Assembly (NCBI RefSeq): GCF_018403685.1
Contig: NZ_BOVK01000004.1
Span: 1 to 46,222, forward strand
DNA: 46,222 bases
DNA from: Xylanibacillus composti
Lineage (GTDB): Bacteria; Bacillota; Bacilli; Paenibacillales; K13
Reading direction: 5' to 3'
The position numbers and the translations under genes were made by a program. The first letter of the stretch is position 1. Each line of letters opens with the position of its first letter. The notes under the pieces are model-generated. The model was given only the letters and a program-made list of their open reading frames with translations. It was not told the origin of the DNA and ran no database searches. This document shows, in pieces, positions 1 to 9,535 of this stretch.

Positions 1-37
1 TTTTATGTATATAATCGTGTGGAAAGGAATGGAGAAC

Positions 38-1234
38 GTGTCCAAGCCGAAAGTATTTGAAAAGCCGACCGGCGTGAAGGATTACTTGCCGGATGCGGTC
101 ATTCGATTGCGACAAATCGAGCGGAGCACGCTCGCTTGTATGGAAAAATGGGGGTACCGGCAGATCATCACGCCGACGCTGGAGTTTTACGATACGGTGG
201 GTGTCTCAAGCTCGACGATGGACAGCAAGCTGTTCAAGCTGCTGGACAAGCGCGGCACCACGATGGTGCTGCGGTCCGAATTGACCGCGCCGATTGCGCG
301 AGTCGTCGCATCGCTGCTGCGTGAGGAAGAGCTGCCGATCCGCTTGGCTTATCACGCTAATGTGTTTCGCGCGTTGGAGGATGAAGCGGGACGGGAGGCC
401 GAGTTTTTCCAGACAGGAGTAGAGCTTGTCGGCGATGAATCGCCGGAAGCCGATGCAGAGATCGTGGCCCTGGCTGTGGAATCATTGAAGGCGGCGGGGG
501 TTAGCAACTTTAAGATTGCTCTGGGCCATGTAGGCTTCCTGAACGGGCTGCTGCAGGAGGCTTTGCCGGAGGATGAGGACGCCCAGCAGGAGCTGAAGGC
601 GTATTTGCTGGAACGCAACTATGTGGGCTACCGCAACCGCATTCGGACACTGCCGCTGACCGATCGGGCGAAGCAGGAGCTGGAAGGCATTTTGCGGCTG
701 CGGGGAGGCAGCGATGTGTGCGAGCACGCTGTCGCGCTGTCACAAGACCAAACAGCGCAGCGTGCGATAGCGCATTTGTGCCGGATATGGGAAGCGATTG
801 AGGACTATGGTCTGAAGGAGCATGTTCTGATTGACCTGACGATGATCGGCGATTTTACGTATTATACGGGCATGACCTTTGAAGGCTACGCTGCAGAGCT
901 TGGCTTCCCGGTATGCAGCGGGGGCCGCTATGACAACCTGCTGCAGCAATTCGGCCGTCCGGCGCCGGCAACAGGATTTGCGCTCAAGGTGAATCGCATA
1001 TTGGAGATTGTGGGCAATCGTCCGCTGGAGACAGATCGTCGGGTGCTTGTGGTGTATGAGGAAAGCCGGCGCAAAGAGGCCTTGCAAACGGCGATGGAGT
1101 TGCGCCGCAAGGACGGGGTGGCGGTTGAGACGATGAAGGCATCTGTATTTGTCGGAACCGAAGGAGCAGATCGTCAGACTGCGGACAAGCCGGCTTCACG
1201 CACGGATTACGATGAGATCCTGGAATTTCGCTAA
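38..1234 (+). CDS. hisZ: ATP phosphoribosyltransferase regulatory subunit HisZ
   Basis: HisZ is a catalytically inactive histidyl-tRNA synthetase paralogue that pairs with the short form of HisG to make an active, histidine-sensitive ATP phosphoribosyltransferase, the first step of histidine synthesis. The product (398 aa from GTG 38) keeps a class II synthetase fold: the start reads KPTGVKDYLPD, a motif-2-like stretch reads AGREAEFFQ, and a motif-3-like stretch reads ATGFALKVNRIL. I chose GTG at 38 because AAAGGA (23-28) sits about 9 nt upstream; in-frame ATGs at 5 and 29 have no well-spaced site. It is the first visible gene of the operon, 18 nt before hisG. Any leader or promoter lies outside the window. 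Confidence 0.93.
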   Translation: MSKPKVFEKPTGVKDYLPDAVIRLRQIERSTLACMEKWGYRQIITPTLEFYDTVGVSSSTMDSKLFKLLDKRGTTMVLRSELTAPIARVVASLLREEELPIRLAYHANVFRALEDEAGREAEFFQTGVELVGDESPEADAEIVALAVESLKAAGVSNFKIALGHVGFLNGLLQEALPEDEDAQQELKAYLLERNYVGYRNRIRTLPLTDRAKQELEGILRLRGGSDVCEHAVALSQDQTAQRAIAHLCRIWEAIEDYGLKEHVLIDLTMIGDFTYYTGMTFEGYAAELGFPVCSGGRYDNLLQQFGRPAPATGFALKVNRILEIVGNRPLETDRRVLVVYEESRRKEALQTAMELRRKDGVAVETMKASVFVGTEGADRQTADKPASRTDYDEILEFR

Positions 1235-1252
1235 TGGCAGGGGGGAACAACG

Positions 1253-1888
1253 ATGGGCAACAGATTGAAAGTCGCGATGCCGAAAGGGCGTATCTATAAG
1301 CAAGCCTCGAAGCTGTTTCGAGAAGCGGGGATTTCCATTCCCGAGGATTTGGACGATTCGCGCAAGCTGATCATTCCGGTGCCGGAAATTGGCATGGAAT
1401 TTATTATGGCCAAGCCCGTTGATGTCCCGACCTACGTCGAATATGGCGTGGCGGACATTGGCGTAGTCGGCAAGGATGTGCTGATGGAAGAAAATCGGGA
1501 TGTGTATGAGCTGCTCGATTTGGGCATTGCCCGCTGCCGCATGTCCGTCATAGGCATGCCGAATTGGAAGCCCGTCATGCATCCGCGAGTAGCGACGAAA
1601 TACCCGAATGTAGCATCCCAATACTTCAGGGAGAAGGGTCAGCAGGTGGAGGTCATCAAGCTGAACGGCTCGATTGAGCTGGCTCCCTTGATCGGCTTGG
1701 CTGACCGCATCGTCGATATGGTCGAGACCGGCCAGACGATTCGGGAGAACGGGCTCGAAGAGATGGAGGAGATGTTCCCGATTACGAGCAGACTGATTGC
1801 CAATCGGGTGAGCTATAGAATGAATTATACCGACATCCAGGCGCTATGCGACAGGCTCCAGGATCGAATCGGAGGAAGGCAGGGGTAA
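1253..1888 (+). CDS. hisG: ATP phosphoribosyltransferase, short form (HisG)
   Basis: Catalyses ATP + PRPP to phosphoribosyl-ATP, the committed step of histidine synthesis. At 211 aa it is the short HisG without the C-terminal ACT-like regulatory domain, so it needs HisZ, which is encoded directly upstream. The PRPP-binding signature is clear at about residues 151-168 ([18 protein letters not shown]), and the N-terminal VAMPKGR and [11 protein letters not shown] stretches are typical of the family. A GGGGG-rich site precedes ATG 1253. The stop lies 3 nt before the hisD start, so translation is probably coupled. Confidence 0.96.
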   Translation: MGNRLKVAMPKGRIYKQASKLFREAGISIPEDLDDSRKLIIPVPEIGMEFIMAKPVDVPTYVEYGVADIGVVGKDVLMEENRDVYELLDLGIARCRMSVIGMPNWKPVMHPRVATKYPNVASQYFREKGQQVEVIKLNGSIELAPLIGLADRIVDMVETGQTIRENGLEEMEEMFPITSRLIANRVSYRMNYTDIQALCDRLQDRIGGRQG

Positions 1889-1891
1889 GAC

Positions 1892-3178
1892 ATGGCTGTA
1901 CGTATCATGAAGCCTGCTGCATACAAGCAGGAGCAGCAGCTGGATTATGGCACAGAAGCGCAGCATGACGCGGTCAAGCAAATCGTGGCCGCTGTCGCGG
2001 AGCAGGGCGATGAGGCGCTCCGTCAATATACGAAGCAGTTTGACCGGATGGAAATCCGTGATTTTCGTGTTGAGGAAACAGTAATTCAGGCTGCATACAG
2101 CGATGTAGACAAAGTGTTCCTCGAAGCGCTGCGCCGCGCGGCTGACCGCATTCGCAGCTTTCACGAGAAGCAGAAGCGGCTTTCCTGGCATGACAGCCAG
2201 CCGGATGGCAGCATGCTCGGGCAGTTGATTCGCCCGCTCAAGCGTGTAGGCTTGTATGTGCCGGGCGGGACAGCAGCGTATCCGTCCTCCGTGCTGATGA
2301 ACGTGATTCCGGCGCAGGTCGCGGGCGTGAAGGAAATTGCGCTGGCTACCCCGCCGTCTACAGCTGGCGAACCCGGCATCAATCCTTATATCTTGGTTGC
2401 CGCTGCGGAGCTTGGCATACAGGAGATTTATCGGGTAGGCGGCGCACAGGCCATCGCGGCTATGGCCTATGGCACGGAATCGATACCGGCCGTGGATAAA
2501 ATATGCGGGCCGGGCAACATCTATGTGGCCTTGGCCAAGCGGTATGTCTATGGCAAGGTAGACATCGACAGCATCGCTGGTCCGTCTGATATTACCGTGT
2601 TGGCTGATGAGCATGCGGATCCTTCTTATGTAGCAGCGGATCTGCTCTCGCAGGCGGAGCATGATGCGCTCGCGCAAGCTGTGCTGGTGACGGCGTCTCC
2701 CAAGCTGGCGGAACAAGTGCAGCAGGAGATTGAGCGTCAGCTGGAATCCTTGCCGCGCAAGGAAATTGCCGCGCGTTCGCTGGCCGACAATGGCGCGATC
2801 ATCGTAGCCGACAGCTTGGACGAGTGTGTGGACACCGTGAACCGGATCGCGCCGGAGCACCTGGAGCTGCTCGTGGAAGAGCCGTTTGCGCTGCTTGGCC
2901 GCATCGAGAATGCGGGAGCCATCTTCCTCGGCCCTTACAGCTCGGAGCCGGTAGGCGATTATTACGCAGGGCCGAATCATATTTTGCCTACTGGCGGGAC
3001 TGCCCGATATGCCTCCCCTCTGAATGTGGATGATTTCCTTAAGAAGACGAGCCTTATCTATTACAGCAAGGCGGCTCTGGCTGAAGCCGGGCCGGATATC
3101 ATGACGTTGGCTCGCGGTGAAGGCCTGGAAGGCCATGCCCGTGCCATCGCGATCAGACTTGAGAAGGAAGGGATGTAA
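1892..3178 (+). CDS. hisD: Histidinol dehydrogenase
   Basis: Zinc-dependent, NAD-linked enzyme that oxidises L-histidinol to L-histidine in the last two steps of the pathway. At 428 aa it has the usual length. Visible signatures are [17 protein letters not shown], the [11 protein letters not shown] segment, the metal-site region LLSQAEHDA, the catalytic Glu-His pair in APEHLELL, and the [17 protein letters not shown] block near the C-terminus. The start follows hisG by 3 nt and the stop is 2 nt before hisB, so it sits inside a tightly packed operon. Confidence 0.97.
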   Translation: MAVRIMKPAAYKQEQQLDYGTEAQHDAVKQIVAAVAEQGDEALRQYTKQFDRMEIRDFRVEETVIQAAYSDVDKVFLEALRRAADRIRSFHEKQKRLSWHDSQPDGSMLGQLIRPLKRVGLYVPGGTAAYPSSVLMNVIPAQVAGVKEIALATPPSTAGEPGINPYILVAAAELGIQEIYRVGGAQAIAAMAYGTESIPAVDKICGPGNIYVALAKRYVYGKVDIDSIAGPSDITVLADEHADPSYVAADLLSQAEHDALAQAVLVTASPKLAEQVQQEIERQLESLPRKEIAARSLADNGAIIVADSLDECVDTVNRIAPEHLELLVEEPFALLGRIENAGAIFLGPYSSEPVGDYYAGPNHILPTGGTARYASPLNVDDFLKKTSLIYYSKAALAEAGPDIMTLARGEGLEGHARAIAIRLEKEGM

Positions 3179-3180
3179 AG

Positions 3181-3777
3181 ATGGCTGAGCAGCAAAGAAA
3201 GGCAAGCATTGAACGGAACACCAACGAAACCCAAATCAAGCTCTCCTTTCAGGTAGATGGCACCGGGCAGGCCGACATCCAGAGCGATGTGCCATTCCTG
3301 AACCATATGCTCGACCTGTTCACGAAGCATGGCCACTTCGATTTGCAGGTGGACGCGAACGGCGACATCGAGATTGATGACCATCATACAGTTGAGGATA
3401 TCGGCATCTGCCTAGGGCTGGCGCTGCGCGAAGCGCTGGGCGACAAGAAGGGCATTAAGCGCTATGCCAACGTCTTCGTGCCTATGGATGAAGCGTTGGC
3501 GCAGGTGGTGATCGACATCAGCAATCGTCCGCACCTGGAATACCGGGCGCAGTACCCTTCCGCGCAGGTTGGCACGCTGACTACAGAGCTTATTCATGAG
3601 TTTCTATGGAAGTTTGCGCTGGAAGCGCGGATCACCTTGCATGTCATCGTGCATTACGGACAGAACACGCATCACATGATCGAAGCGGTGTTCAAAGCGC
3701 TCGGTCGCGCATTGGATGAAGCGACAACCATCGATCCGCGTGTGCAAGGTGTGCCCTCCACGAAAGGGGTGCTGTAA
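3181..3777 (+). CDS. hisB: Imidazoleglycerol-phosphate dehydratase (monofunctional)
   Basis: Dehydrates imidazoleglycerol phosphate to imidazoleacetol phosphate. The 198-aa product is the single-domain form; the histidinol-phosphatase domain fused to it in enterobacteria is absent. The metal-binding motifs are present: FLNHMLDLFTKHGHFD and DDHHTVEDIG in the N-terminal half, and NTHHMIEAVFKALGRAL in the C-terminal half. No histidinol-phosphate phosphatase or HisC aminotransferase gene is in this operon, so both steps must be encoded elsewhere. Confidence 0.97.
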   Translation: MAEQQRKASIERNTNETQIKLSFQVDGTGQADIQSDVPFLNHMLDLFTKHGHFDLQVDANGDIEIDDHHTVEDIGICLGLALREALGDKKGIKRYANVFVPMDEALAQVVIDISNRPHLEYRAQYPSAQVGTLTTELIHEFLWKFALEARITLHVIVHYGQNTHHMIEAVFKALGRALDEATTIDPRVQGVPSTKGVL

Positions 3778-3780
3778 CCC

Positions 3781-4392
3781 TTGATCGCGATTATAGACTA
3801 CGGGATGGGCAATCTGCACAGCGTCAGCAAGGCGGTTGAACGACTGGGCTATGAAGCGAGGCTGACGGCAGACGCACGTGAAATTCTGGAAGCAGATGGC
3901 GTCATCCTTCCGGGGGTGGGCGCCTTCGGAGACGCCATGCACAATTTGACAGAGCTCGATCTGCCGGATGTCATCCGCCAATACGCACAAGGCAGGAAGC
4001 CGCTGCTTGGCATCTGTCTTGGCATGCAGCTGCTGTTCACCGAGAGCGAGGAGCACGGCCGGAATCAAGGCTTGGACCTGATGCCAGGCCGCGTTGTTCG
4101 CTTTCAGGGCAAATTCAAGATTCCGCATATGGGATGGAATCGTCTCGTCTACCATCGGGAAGCTCCGATATTTGGCGGGCTGGAGGAAGGTCATGTGTAC
4201 TTTGTCCATTCCTTCCATGTCCAGGTTGACAAGGCGGAGGACTTGTTGGCCAGCACGGATTATCACGGCAAGGTCACAGCCATCGTAGGCAGAGACAATG
4301 TGTACGGCATGCAGTTTCACCCGGAGAAGAGCGGCGCCACCGGCATGAAGCTGCTGGACAATTTCCTGAAGCTGACGAAGAATGGAGGATAA
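3781..4392 (+). CDS. hisH: Imidazole glycerol phosphate synthase, glutaminase subunit HisH
   Basis: Class I glutamine amidotransferase that supplies ammonia to HisF. The nucleophile is Cys79 in LLGICLGMQLLF, and the His-Glu pair is H180 and E182 in QFHPEKSG. Length (203 aa) is normal. The start codon is TTG at 3781, preceded by AAGGGG about 11 nt upstream that lies inside the end of hisB. The stop overlaps the ribosome binding site of hisA, so the two are probably translated in a coupled way. Confidence 0.96.
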   Translation: MIAIIDYGMGNLHSVSKAVERLGYEARLTADAREILEADGVILPGVGAFGDAMHNLTELDLPDVIRQYAQGRKPLLGICLGMQLLFTESEEHGRNQGLDLMPGRVVRFQGKFKIPHMGWNRLVYHREAPIFGGLEEGHVYFVHSFHVQVDKAEDLLASTDYHGKVTAIVGRDNVYGMQFHPEKSGATGMKLLDNFLKLTKNGG

Positions 4393-4399
4393 CCGGAAC

Positions 4400-5134
4400 A
4401 TGAGCGAGTTTGTGATATACCCGGCAATAGATATTCGAGGCGGGAAATGCGTGCGTCTGATCCAGGGAGATTATGCGCAGGAGACCGTCTATCATGACAG
4501 TCCGTCGGCAGTGGCCAAGGATTGGGAGGCGCAGGGAGCGTCCTGGATCCATCTGGTGGATTTGGACGGCGCCAAGGCCGGACAGCCGGTCAACGAAGAG
4601 ACGATCGCGGAGATTGCTTCAGCCGTACAAGTGCCTGTGCAAGTGGGCGGAGGCCTTCGCTCGATGGCTGCCGTCGAAAAGCTGCTGCAGGCAGGCGTAC
4701 AGCGAGTCATTCTAGGCACGGCGGCCATAGAGGATCAGGCCTTTGTCGAAGAGGCGCTGGCGAAGCACGCTGATCGAGTTGCGATTGGCATCGATGCCCG
4801 TGACGGGTACGTGGCTACAAGAGGATGGCTGGAAACATCCGAGGTGAAAGCGGAAGAACTGGCCAAAGCGCTGGCCGACAAAGGGGCGGAAACGTTTATT
4901 TTCACCGATATTTCCCGTGACGGCATGATGCAGGGGCCGAATGTCGAGGCAATTGTGCGATTGGCGCAAGTATCCGGCCGCAGTGTCATAGCATCGGGCG
5001 GCGTCAGCCGCCTGGAGGATTTGGAGCGTCTGGCTGGCTATGCATCAGAGGGCGTCAGCGGTGCGATTGTCGGCAAAGCGCTGTACACCGGCGCGATTCA
5101 ACTGGACTTGGCGCTGGCAGCGCTGAAGCGTTAA
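4400..5134 (+). CDS. hisA: ProFAR isomerase HisA
   Basis: Isomerises the ProFAR aminoaldose to the PRFAR aminoketose on a (beta/alpha)8 barrel. The N-terminal catalytic Asp is in YPAIDIRGGKCVRL (D11 from this start), and the second half carries FTDISRDGM and IASGGVSRLEDL phosphate-binding loops. ATG 4400 is preferred over in-frame ATG 4382 because GGAGG at 4384-4388 is correctly spaced for 4400 and would lie inside the longer version. This gives 244 aa, close to the family norm. Confidence 0.95.
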   Translation: MSEFVIYPAIDIRGGKCVRLIQGDYAQETVYHDSPSAVAKDWEAQGASWIHLVDLDGAKAGQPVNEETIAEIASAVQVPVQVGGGLRSMAAVEKLLQAGVQRVILGTAAIEDQAFVEEALAKHADRVAIGIDARDGYVATRGWLETSEVKAEELAKALADKGAETFIFTDISRDGMMQGPNVEAIVRLAQVSGRSVIASGGVSRLEDLERLAGYASEGVSGAIVGKALYTGAIQLDLALAALKR

Positions 5135-5182
5135 GGCGCTGGAGCAAGACAACCATACTGTAGAGGAAAAGGAGACGATCGC

Positions 5183-5941
5183 ATGCTTGCGAAACGGATC
5201 ATCCCTTGCCTGGACGTGAAGGACGGCCGGGTAGTCAAGGGCGTCAACTTTGTCAATTTGCGCGATGCCGGCGACCCGGTGGAGCTGGCCTCCTTGTACG
5301 ATCAAGAGGGAGCGGACGAGCTCGTATTTCTTGACATTTCCGCCTCCTATGAAGGACGTGCCACGATGGTAGAAGTGGTGCGCCGGACAGCAGGCGAAAT
5401 CACGATTCCGTTCACAGTAGGCGGAGGCATCAGCCACGTCGATGATATGAAGCGGCTGCTTCGGGCTGGCGCTGACAAGATCGGCGTCAATACTGCTGCC
5501 GTCAAAAATCCGCAATTGGTATCGGATGGGGCGCGCAAATTCGGCGCACAGTGCATCGTGGTCGCCATTGACGCCAAATTCAACCCGGAATGGGGCGAAT
5601 GGGAAGTCTATACGCATGGCGGCCGCAATGCTACAGGCATTCGCGCGCTGGAGTGGGCCAAGCGCATGGAGGAGTACGGTGCGGGAGAACTGCTGCTGAC
5701 AAGTATGGATGCGGACGGAACGAAGGACGGCTTCGACTTGAAGCTGACGCGCGCGGTATCGGAAAGCGTAGGCATCCCGGTTATTGCGTCCGGCGGAGCG
5801 GGACGGGAAGAGCATTTTCACGAGGTGTTTGCAGAAGGAGCGGCTGATGCGGGCCTAGCGGCCTCGATTTTTCACTATAAAGAAGTATCGATACATGAGG
5901 TGAAGCAATATTTGCGGGAGAAGGGAGTGGAAGTCCGATGA
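5183..5941 (+). CDS. hisF: Imidazole glycerol phosphate synthase, cyclase subunit HisF
   Basis: Uses ammonia tunnelled from HisH to convert PRFAR to imidazole glycerol phosphate and AICAR. The two catalytic aspartates are visible: D11 in [15 protein letters not shown] and D130 in VVAIDAK. Phosphate-binding loops FTVGGGI and IASGGAG are intact. Length is 252 aa. A 48-nt gap separates it from hisA, with an AAAAGGAG-type site before ATG 5183. The last codon overlaps the hisIE start (ATGA). Confidence 0.97.
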   Translation: MLAKRIIPCLDVKDGRVVKGVNFVNLRDAGDPVELASLYDQEGADELVFLDISASYEGRATMVEVVRRTAGEITIPFTVGGGISHVDDMKRLLRAGADKIGVNTAAVKNPQLVSDGARKFGAQCIVVAIDAKFNPEWGEWEVYTHGGRNATGIRALEWAKRMEEYGAGELLLTSMDADGTKDGFDLKLTRAVSESVGIPVIASGGAGREEHFHEVFAEGAADAGLAASIFHYKEVSIHEVKQYLREKGVEVR

Positions 5942-6615
5942 CGGCAGGCAAGTATACAGTGGCGAATGCGGATCAATGGGCGGAACAGCTAAAGTGGGAT
6001 GAGAACGGCTTGCTTCCGGCGATCGTGCAGGACGCTGTAAGCAAAGAAGTGTTAATGATGGCGTACATGAATAAGGAATCGCTGGCCAAGACATTGGAAA
6101 CCGGAGAAACTTGGTTCTGGAGCCGCTCGCGCAAGGAGTTGTGGCACAAGGGCGCTACTTCCGGGAATATCCAGTGCATTGTGGAGCTGTACCAGGATTG
6201 CGATCAGGATACGCTGCTGATCCACGTAGTTCCCGCAGGACCGGCTTGCCATAACGGAACGTATTCCTGTTTCGTACCGGCAGGAGAGCGTTCGGCGCAG
6301 GATTCGGCCGAGACGGGAGACCGCTATGCGATCCTGAACCGCCTGGAGCAAGTGATTGCGGAACGCGAAGCGGAAATGCCGGAGGGTGCGTATACGACCT
6401 ATCTGTTCGAGAAGGGTGTCGACAAAATCTTGAAGAAGGTCGGGGAAGAAGCGGCGGAAGTCATCATTGCCGCCAAAAATCGCGATGCCGCGGAATTGAG
6501 CAACGAGAGCGCCGATTTGCTCTTCCATTGGCTGGTGCTGCTCCGCGAGCAAAAGCTGCCGATTGATGAGGTGCTGGCCGTTCTGCGCAGCCGGCACGGA
6601 CAGAAGAAGCAGTAG
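5938..6615 (+). CDS. hisIE: Bifunctional PR-AMP cyclohydrolase / PR-ATP pyrophosphatase
   Basis: Fused enzyme for steps two and three of histidine synthesis. The HisI cyclohydrolase domain fills about residues 1-115, with [13 protein letters not shown], a [12 protein letters not shown] block and Asp/Cys metal ligands around DCDQDT and [11 protein letters not shown]. The HisE pyrophosphohydrolase domain fills the rest, with a MazG-like [12 protein letters not shown] helix. It overlaps hisF by 4 nt and ends the his operon. No obvious terminator follows; the next gene is the PRPP synthetase. Confidence 0.96.
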   Translation: MTAGKYTVANADQWAEQLKWDENGLLPAIVQDAVSKEVLMMAYMNKESLAKTLETGETWFWSRSRKELWHKGATSGNIQCIVELYQDCDQDTLLIHVVPAGPACHNGTYSCFVPAGERSAQDSAETGDRYAILNRLEQVIAEREAEMPEGAYTTYLFEKGVDKILKKVGEEAAEVIIAAKNRDAAELSNESADLLFHWLVLLREQKLPIDEVLAVLRSRHGQKKQ

Positions 6616-6675
6616 CAGAGCTCAGGATTAGGTGCGGTTTCCGACATTTGCCGAGCAAAAAAGCCATCAAGTTGA

Positions 6676-6705
6676 TTTTTCTTGTCGAAGGTTTCGATGT
6701 ATAAT
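6676..6705 (+). promoter_or_regulatory. Candidate sigma-A promoter for the PRPP synthetase gene
   Basis: A perfect TATAAT (6700-6705) lies 50 nt before the prs start. The best-spaced -35 (TTTTTC at 6676-6681, 18-nt spacer) is poor, and a better TTGATT at 6672-6677 is 22 nt away, so the promoter is plausible but not certain. Confidence 0.45.
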
Positions 6706-6754
6706 GGGACATGAGTCATAGGAGCGAGGAAAAAACGCAGGAGGGTCATGGTAA

Positions 6755-7708
6755 ATGGGTAGTAGCGGCAACATCAAAATATTCAGCGGTTCATCCAACC
6801 CCGCGCTTGCGGGACGAATGTGCCAGGAGCTGGGCGTTTCCCTTGGCAAAATCAATGTTTCCCGGTTCAAGAGCGGCGAATTTTACGTTCACTACGAGGA
6901 ATCGGTTCGGAACTGTGATGTGTTCTTAGTGCAATCTTTCTCTCATCCGATTAACGATATGTTTGTAGAGCTGCTGGTCATGATTGATGCAGCGAAGCGC
7001 GCCAGCGCCAGGACGATCAATCTGGTTATCCCGTATTACGGCTATGCCCGGCAGGAGCGAAAATCCGCTCCCCGCGAACCGATCTCGGCCAAGCTGGTAG
7101 CCGATGTGCTTACGACAGCAGGCGCTGATCGTGTCATGACCATTGATTTGCATGCTGCCGCGATTCAAGGATTTTTCAACATTCCCGTTGATCACTTGAC
7201 TGCGCTTGACCTGATTACAGACTATTTGAAGGCGAAAAAAATCGAAAATCCGATTGTCGTGTCCCCGGATGCCGGCCGAGCAACCACTGCGGAGAAGCTG
7301 GCTAACTACTTGGACGCGCCATTTGCCATTATGATCAAGAAGCGTCCGAAGCATAATGAGTCGGTTATCACCCATGTTATTGGGGAAGTCGAAGGACAAA
7401 CGCCGATCATTATCGAGGATCTGATTGATACGGGTTCCACCATCGTGAATGTCGTGGAGGGATTGAAGGAACGAGGGGCGAATGATGCGTATGTTTGCGC
7501 TACGCATCCGCTCTTTTCCGGCGATGCGATCCGCAAGCTCGATCACCCGAATATTAAGGAAGTCGTGGTCACGGACTCGATCATGCTGCCGGCCGATTGC
7601 TCGGACCGGTTCAAGGTCATTTCCATGGCCCATTTGCTGTCTGATGCGATTCACATTATCATCGAAGGCGGCTCGATCAGTACGCTGTTCAAGTCCGGCG
7701 GGGTGTAA
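6755..7708 (+). CDS. prs: Ribose-phosphate pyrophosphokinase (divergent PRPP synthetase)
   Basis: Makes PRPP from ribose 5-phosphate and ATP. PRPP is the first substrate of the adjacent HisG. The 317-aa product has the PYYGYARQERK ATP/flexible-loop segment, the catalytic DLHA histidine, and a PRPP loop IIEDLIDTGST. Several signature positions differ from the housekeeping enzyme as I remember it from B. subtilis: SPDAGRATTAEKLA where SPDHGGVTRARKLA is usual, and DTGST in place of DTAGT. That suggests a second paralogue, not the main Prs. AGGAGG (6739-6744) fits ATG 6755; an ATG at 6748 opens only a four-codon frame. Confidence 0.9.
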   Translation: MGSSGNIKIFSGSSNPALAGRMCQELGVSLGKINVSRFKSGEFYVHYEESVRNCDVFLVQSFSHPINDMFVELLVMIDAAKRASARTINLVIPYYGYARQERKSAPREPISAKLVADVLTTAGADRVMTIDLHAAAIQGFFNIPVDHLTALDLITDYLKAKKIENPIVVSPDAGRATTAEKLANYLDAPFAIMIKKRPKHNESVITHVIGEVEGQTPIIIEDLIDTGSTIVNVVEGLKERGANDAYVCATHPLFSGDAIRKLDHPNIKEVVVTDSIMLPADCSDRFKVISMAHLLSDAIHIIIEGGSISTLFKSGGV

Positions 7709-7791
7709 GGGCAGGCTATTCGAAACAGCAGGTAGTCCGTTGCGAGCCGCCCGCTGGAATATTTTCTGGATAAATGGAGGTGCCTTATTGC

Positions 7792-9528
7792 ATGGAGAGG
7801 AAAGAGCGCGTGGCCCAATCCGGACAACAAAATATTATTAACCTCAAGATGGATGCCACTTTCTTTTTCGAGCGAGCCGTGCAATCTCTTGATCGCTTCC
7901 ATTATGATAAGGCCTTGAAGTATTTTCGGCGGGCTGCCGAATATGAGCCGTATAATCCGGTCAATTATTGCAACCTGGCCGGGATTTATTCGGAGCTTGG
8001 CAATTATGAGGAATCGAATCGAATTTTGCGAATGATTCTGGAAAGCATAGATCCGGACATGACGGAATGCTTTTACTATATGGCTAATAATTATGCCAAT
8101 ATGGAACAGTTTGAGCGGGCGGAGGAGCAGTTGATTCAATACCTGGAGCTTGACTCAAACGGCCAGTTTCTCGAGGAAGCGGAGGAAATGCTGGAGATGC
8201 TCAGCTTGGAGCTCAAGCGGCCCGCTGAGCTGCGCAACATCAAGTGCCGGGAGCATTTGTTCGAGCATGATCAGGCCCGCATGCTGCTGGAGGAAGGGAG
8301 GTTCGCCGAGGCAACGCGCAAACTGGAGAAGCTGGTGAAGCAAAATCCTACTTTTTTGGCCGCACGAAACAACCTTTCTCTGGCTTACTATTATATGGGG
8401 GACTTCAAGCAATGCATTGCGACCATTCGTGAAGTGCTGGAGCATGATGAAGGGAATCTTCATGCCTTGTGCAACCTGGCTGTGGTCCTGCAGCAGTCCA
8501 AGCGGCATGACGAGCTAACTGGCGTGAAGGAGCTGCTCGGCAAGCTGTACCCATTTCACATGGATCATACTTATAAGCTTGCGACGACACTGGGGATTCT
8601 GGGCGATCAAGAAGGAGCTTACCGGCATTTCGTCAGACTGATTCGCAGCGGCATGCATCATGACGAGCCCAGCGTCCTTCATTTCGCAGCGGTAGCGGCC
8701 TTTAACCTGGGCAAGCTTGAGGATGCCCGTCGCCATTGGAAATCGCTGAAGAAGCACCATCCGGGTTCGGTGATCGCCGAATTTTATCTGAAGGAGTGGG
8801 CGAGTCTGACGCAGCGCCCTCCCGGACAAAAGCTGCCTTATCAGTACCAGCTTCCGTTCGAGGAGAAATTCAAGTACTTCGAACAGGTGGACGGGGCTAT
8901 TCCGGAAGAAGTGAAGAAGGACCCGCTTGTTCGCTCCTCCTTTATCTGGGCGCTGCGCCATGGAGACCAGGCAACGAAGCTGCACGTCATGCAGGCACTC
9001 AGTATGATTGCGGATGAGGAAGTGAAGGCTACGCTTCATCGGTTTTTGCTTGAGCCGGACGAGGATGATTATTTGAAGCGGGTTGCCGTATTCGTCCTGC
9101 GAGCCGCTGGTGTCAAAGAACCGGTTAAGGCGCTGATGGGCGGCAAGAAGACCGTTATTGCCGCACAGGATGGACCCGGTCCCGGTCTGCCGGTGTGGAA
9201 GCCGGCCTGGCAATCTGTGCTGGAAGATGCCTTGCAGGCGATGGACGGTCGGTATGACCTCATTCAGCGGCATGATATGCAAACGTTGTGGGTGGAATAC
9301 TTAAGCAAGGCATATCCGGACGTGCCGAGAATCAGCAAGTCCAAAGGATGGGCGGCCGCCTTGGAATATTTGACAGCGAAGATGCATTCAAAACGCGTGA
9401 CGATGAAGGAGTTGTCCGAGCTCTATGGTGTCTCGGGTTCCACCATCGGCAAGAACGCCAAGCTGATTGATGAGACATGCGGGTTGCAAAGCAAAATGCA
9501 GGCAATATGGAAAACATACTTGTCGTAA
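7792..9528 (+). CDS. Tetratricopeptide-repeat protein with C-terminal helix-turn-helix
   Basis: A 578-aa soluble protein. Roughly residues 25-330 are TPR units (for example YDKALKYFRRAAEYEPYNP, AEEQLIQYLELD, ATRKLEKLVKQNP), a fold used for protein-protein contacts. Near the C-terminus (about residues 535-560) VTMKELSELYGVSGSTIGKN looks like a helix-turn-helix. The position just before trxB matches that of the TPR gene yvcD in B. subtilis, but I cannot assign a biochemical function. ATG 7792 is chosen because GGAGGTG at 7776-7782 is well spaced for it; in-frame ATG 7774 would place that site inside the gene. Confidence 0.85.
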   Translation: MERKERVAQSGQQNIINLKMDATFFFERAVQSLDRFHYDKALKYFRRAAEYEPYNPVNYCNLAGIYSELGNYEESNRILRMILESIDPDMTECFYYMANNYANMEQFERAEEQLIQYLELDSNGQFLEEAEEMLEMLSLELKRPAELRNIKCREHLFEHDQARMLLEEGRFAEATRKLEKLVKQNPTFLAARNNLSLAYYYMGDFKQCIATIREVLEHDEGNLHALCNLAVVLQQSKRHDELTGVKELLGKLYPFHMDHTYKLATTLGILGDQEGAYRHFVRLIRSGMHHDEPSVLHFAAVAAFNLGKLEDARRHWKSLKKHHPGSVIAEFYLKEWASLTQRPPGQKLPYQYQLPFEEKFKYFEQVDGAIPEEVKKDPLVRSSFIWALRHGDQATKLHVMQALSMIADEEVKATLHRFLLEPDEDDYLKRVAVFVLRAAGVKEPVKALMGGKKTVIAAQDGPGPGLPVWKPAWQSVLEDALQAMDGRYDLIQRHDMQTLWVEYLSKAYPDVPRISKSKGWAAALEYLTAKMHSKRVTMKELSELYGVSGSTIGKNAKLIDETCGLQSKMQAIWKTYLS

Positions 9529-9535
9529 ATGTCGG

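Noticed and set aside
1844-3205. Long open frame (about 450 codons) on the minus strand opposite hisD
   Set aside because: It is the complement of a well-supported gene; the translation is rich in His, Arg and Gln with no family features. Similar antisense frames opposite pdhC (23878-25161), pdhD (25354-26796), trxB (9570-10865) and the M1 peptidase (39157-40281) are rejected for the same reason.
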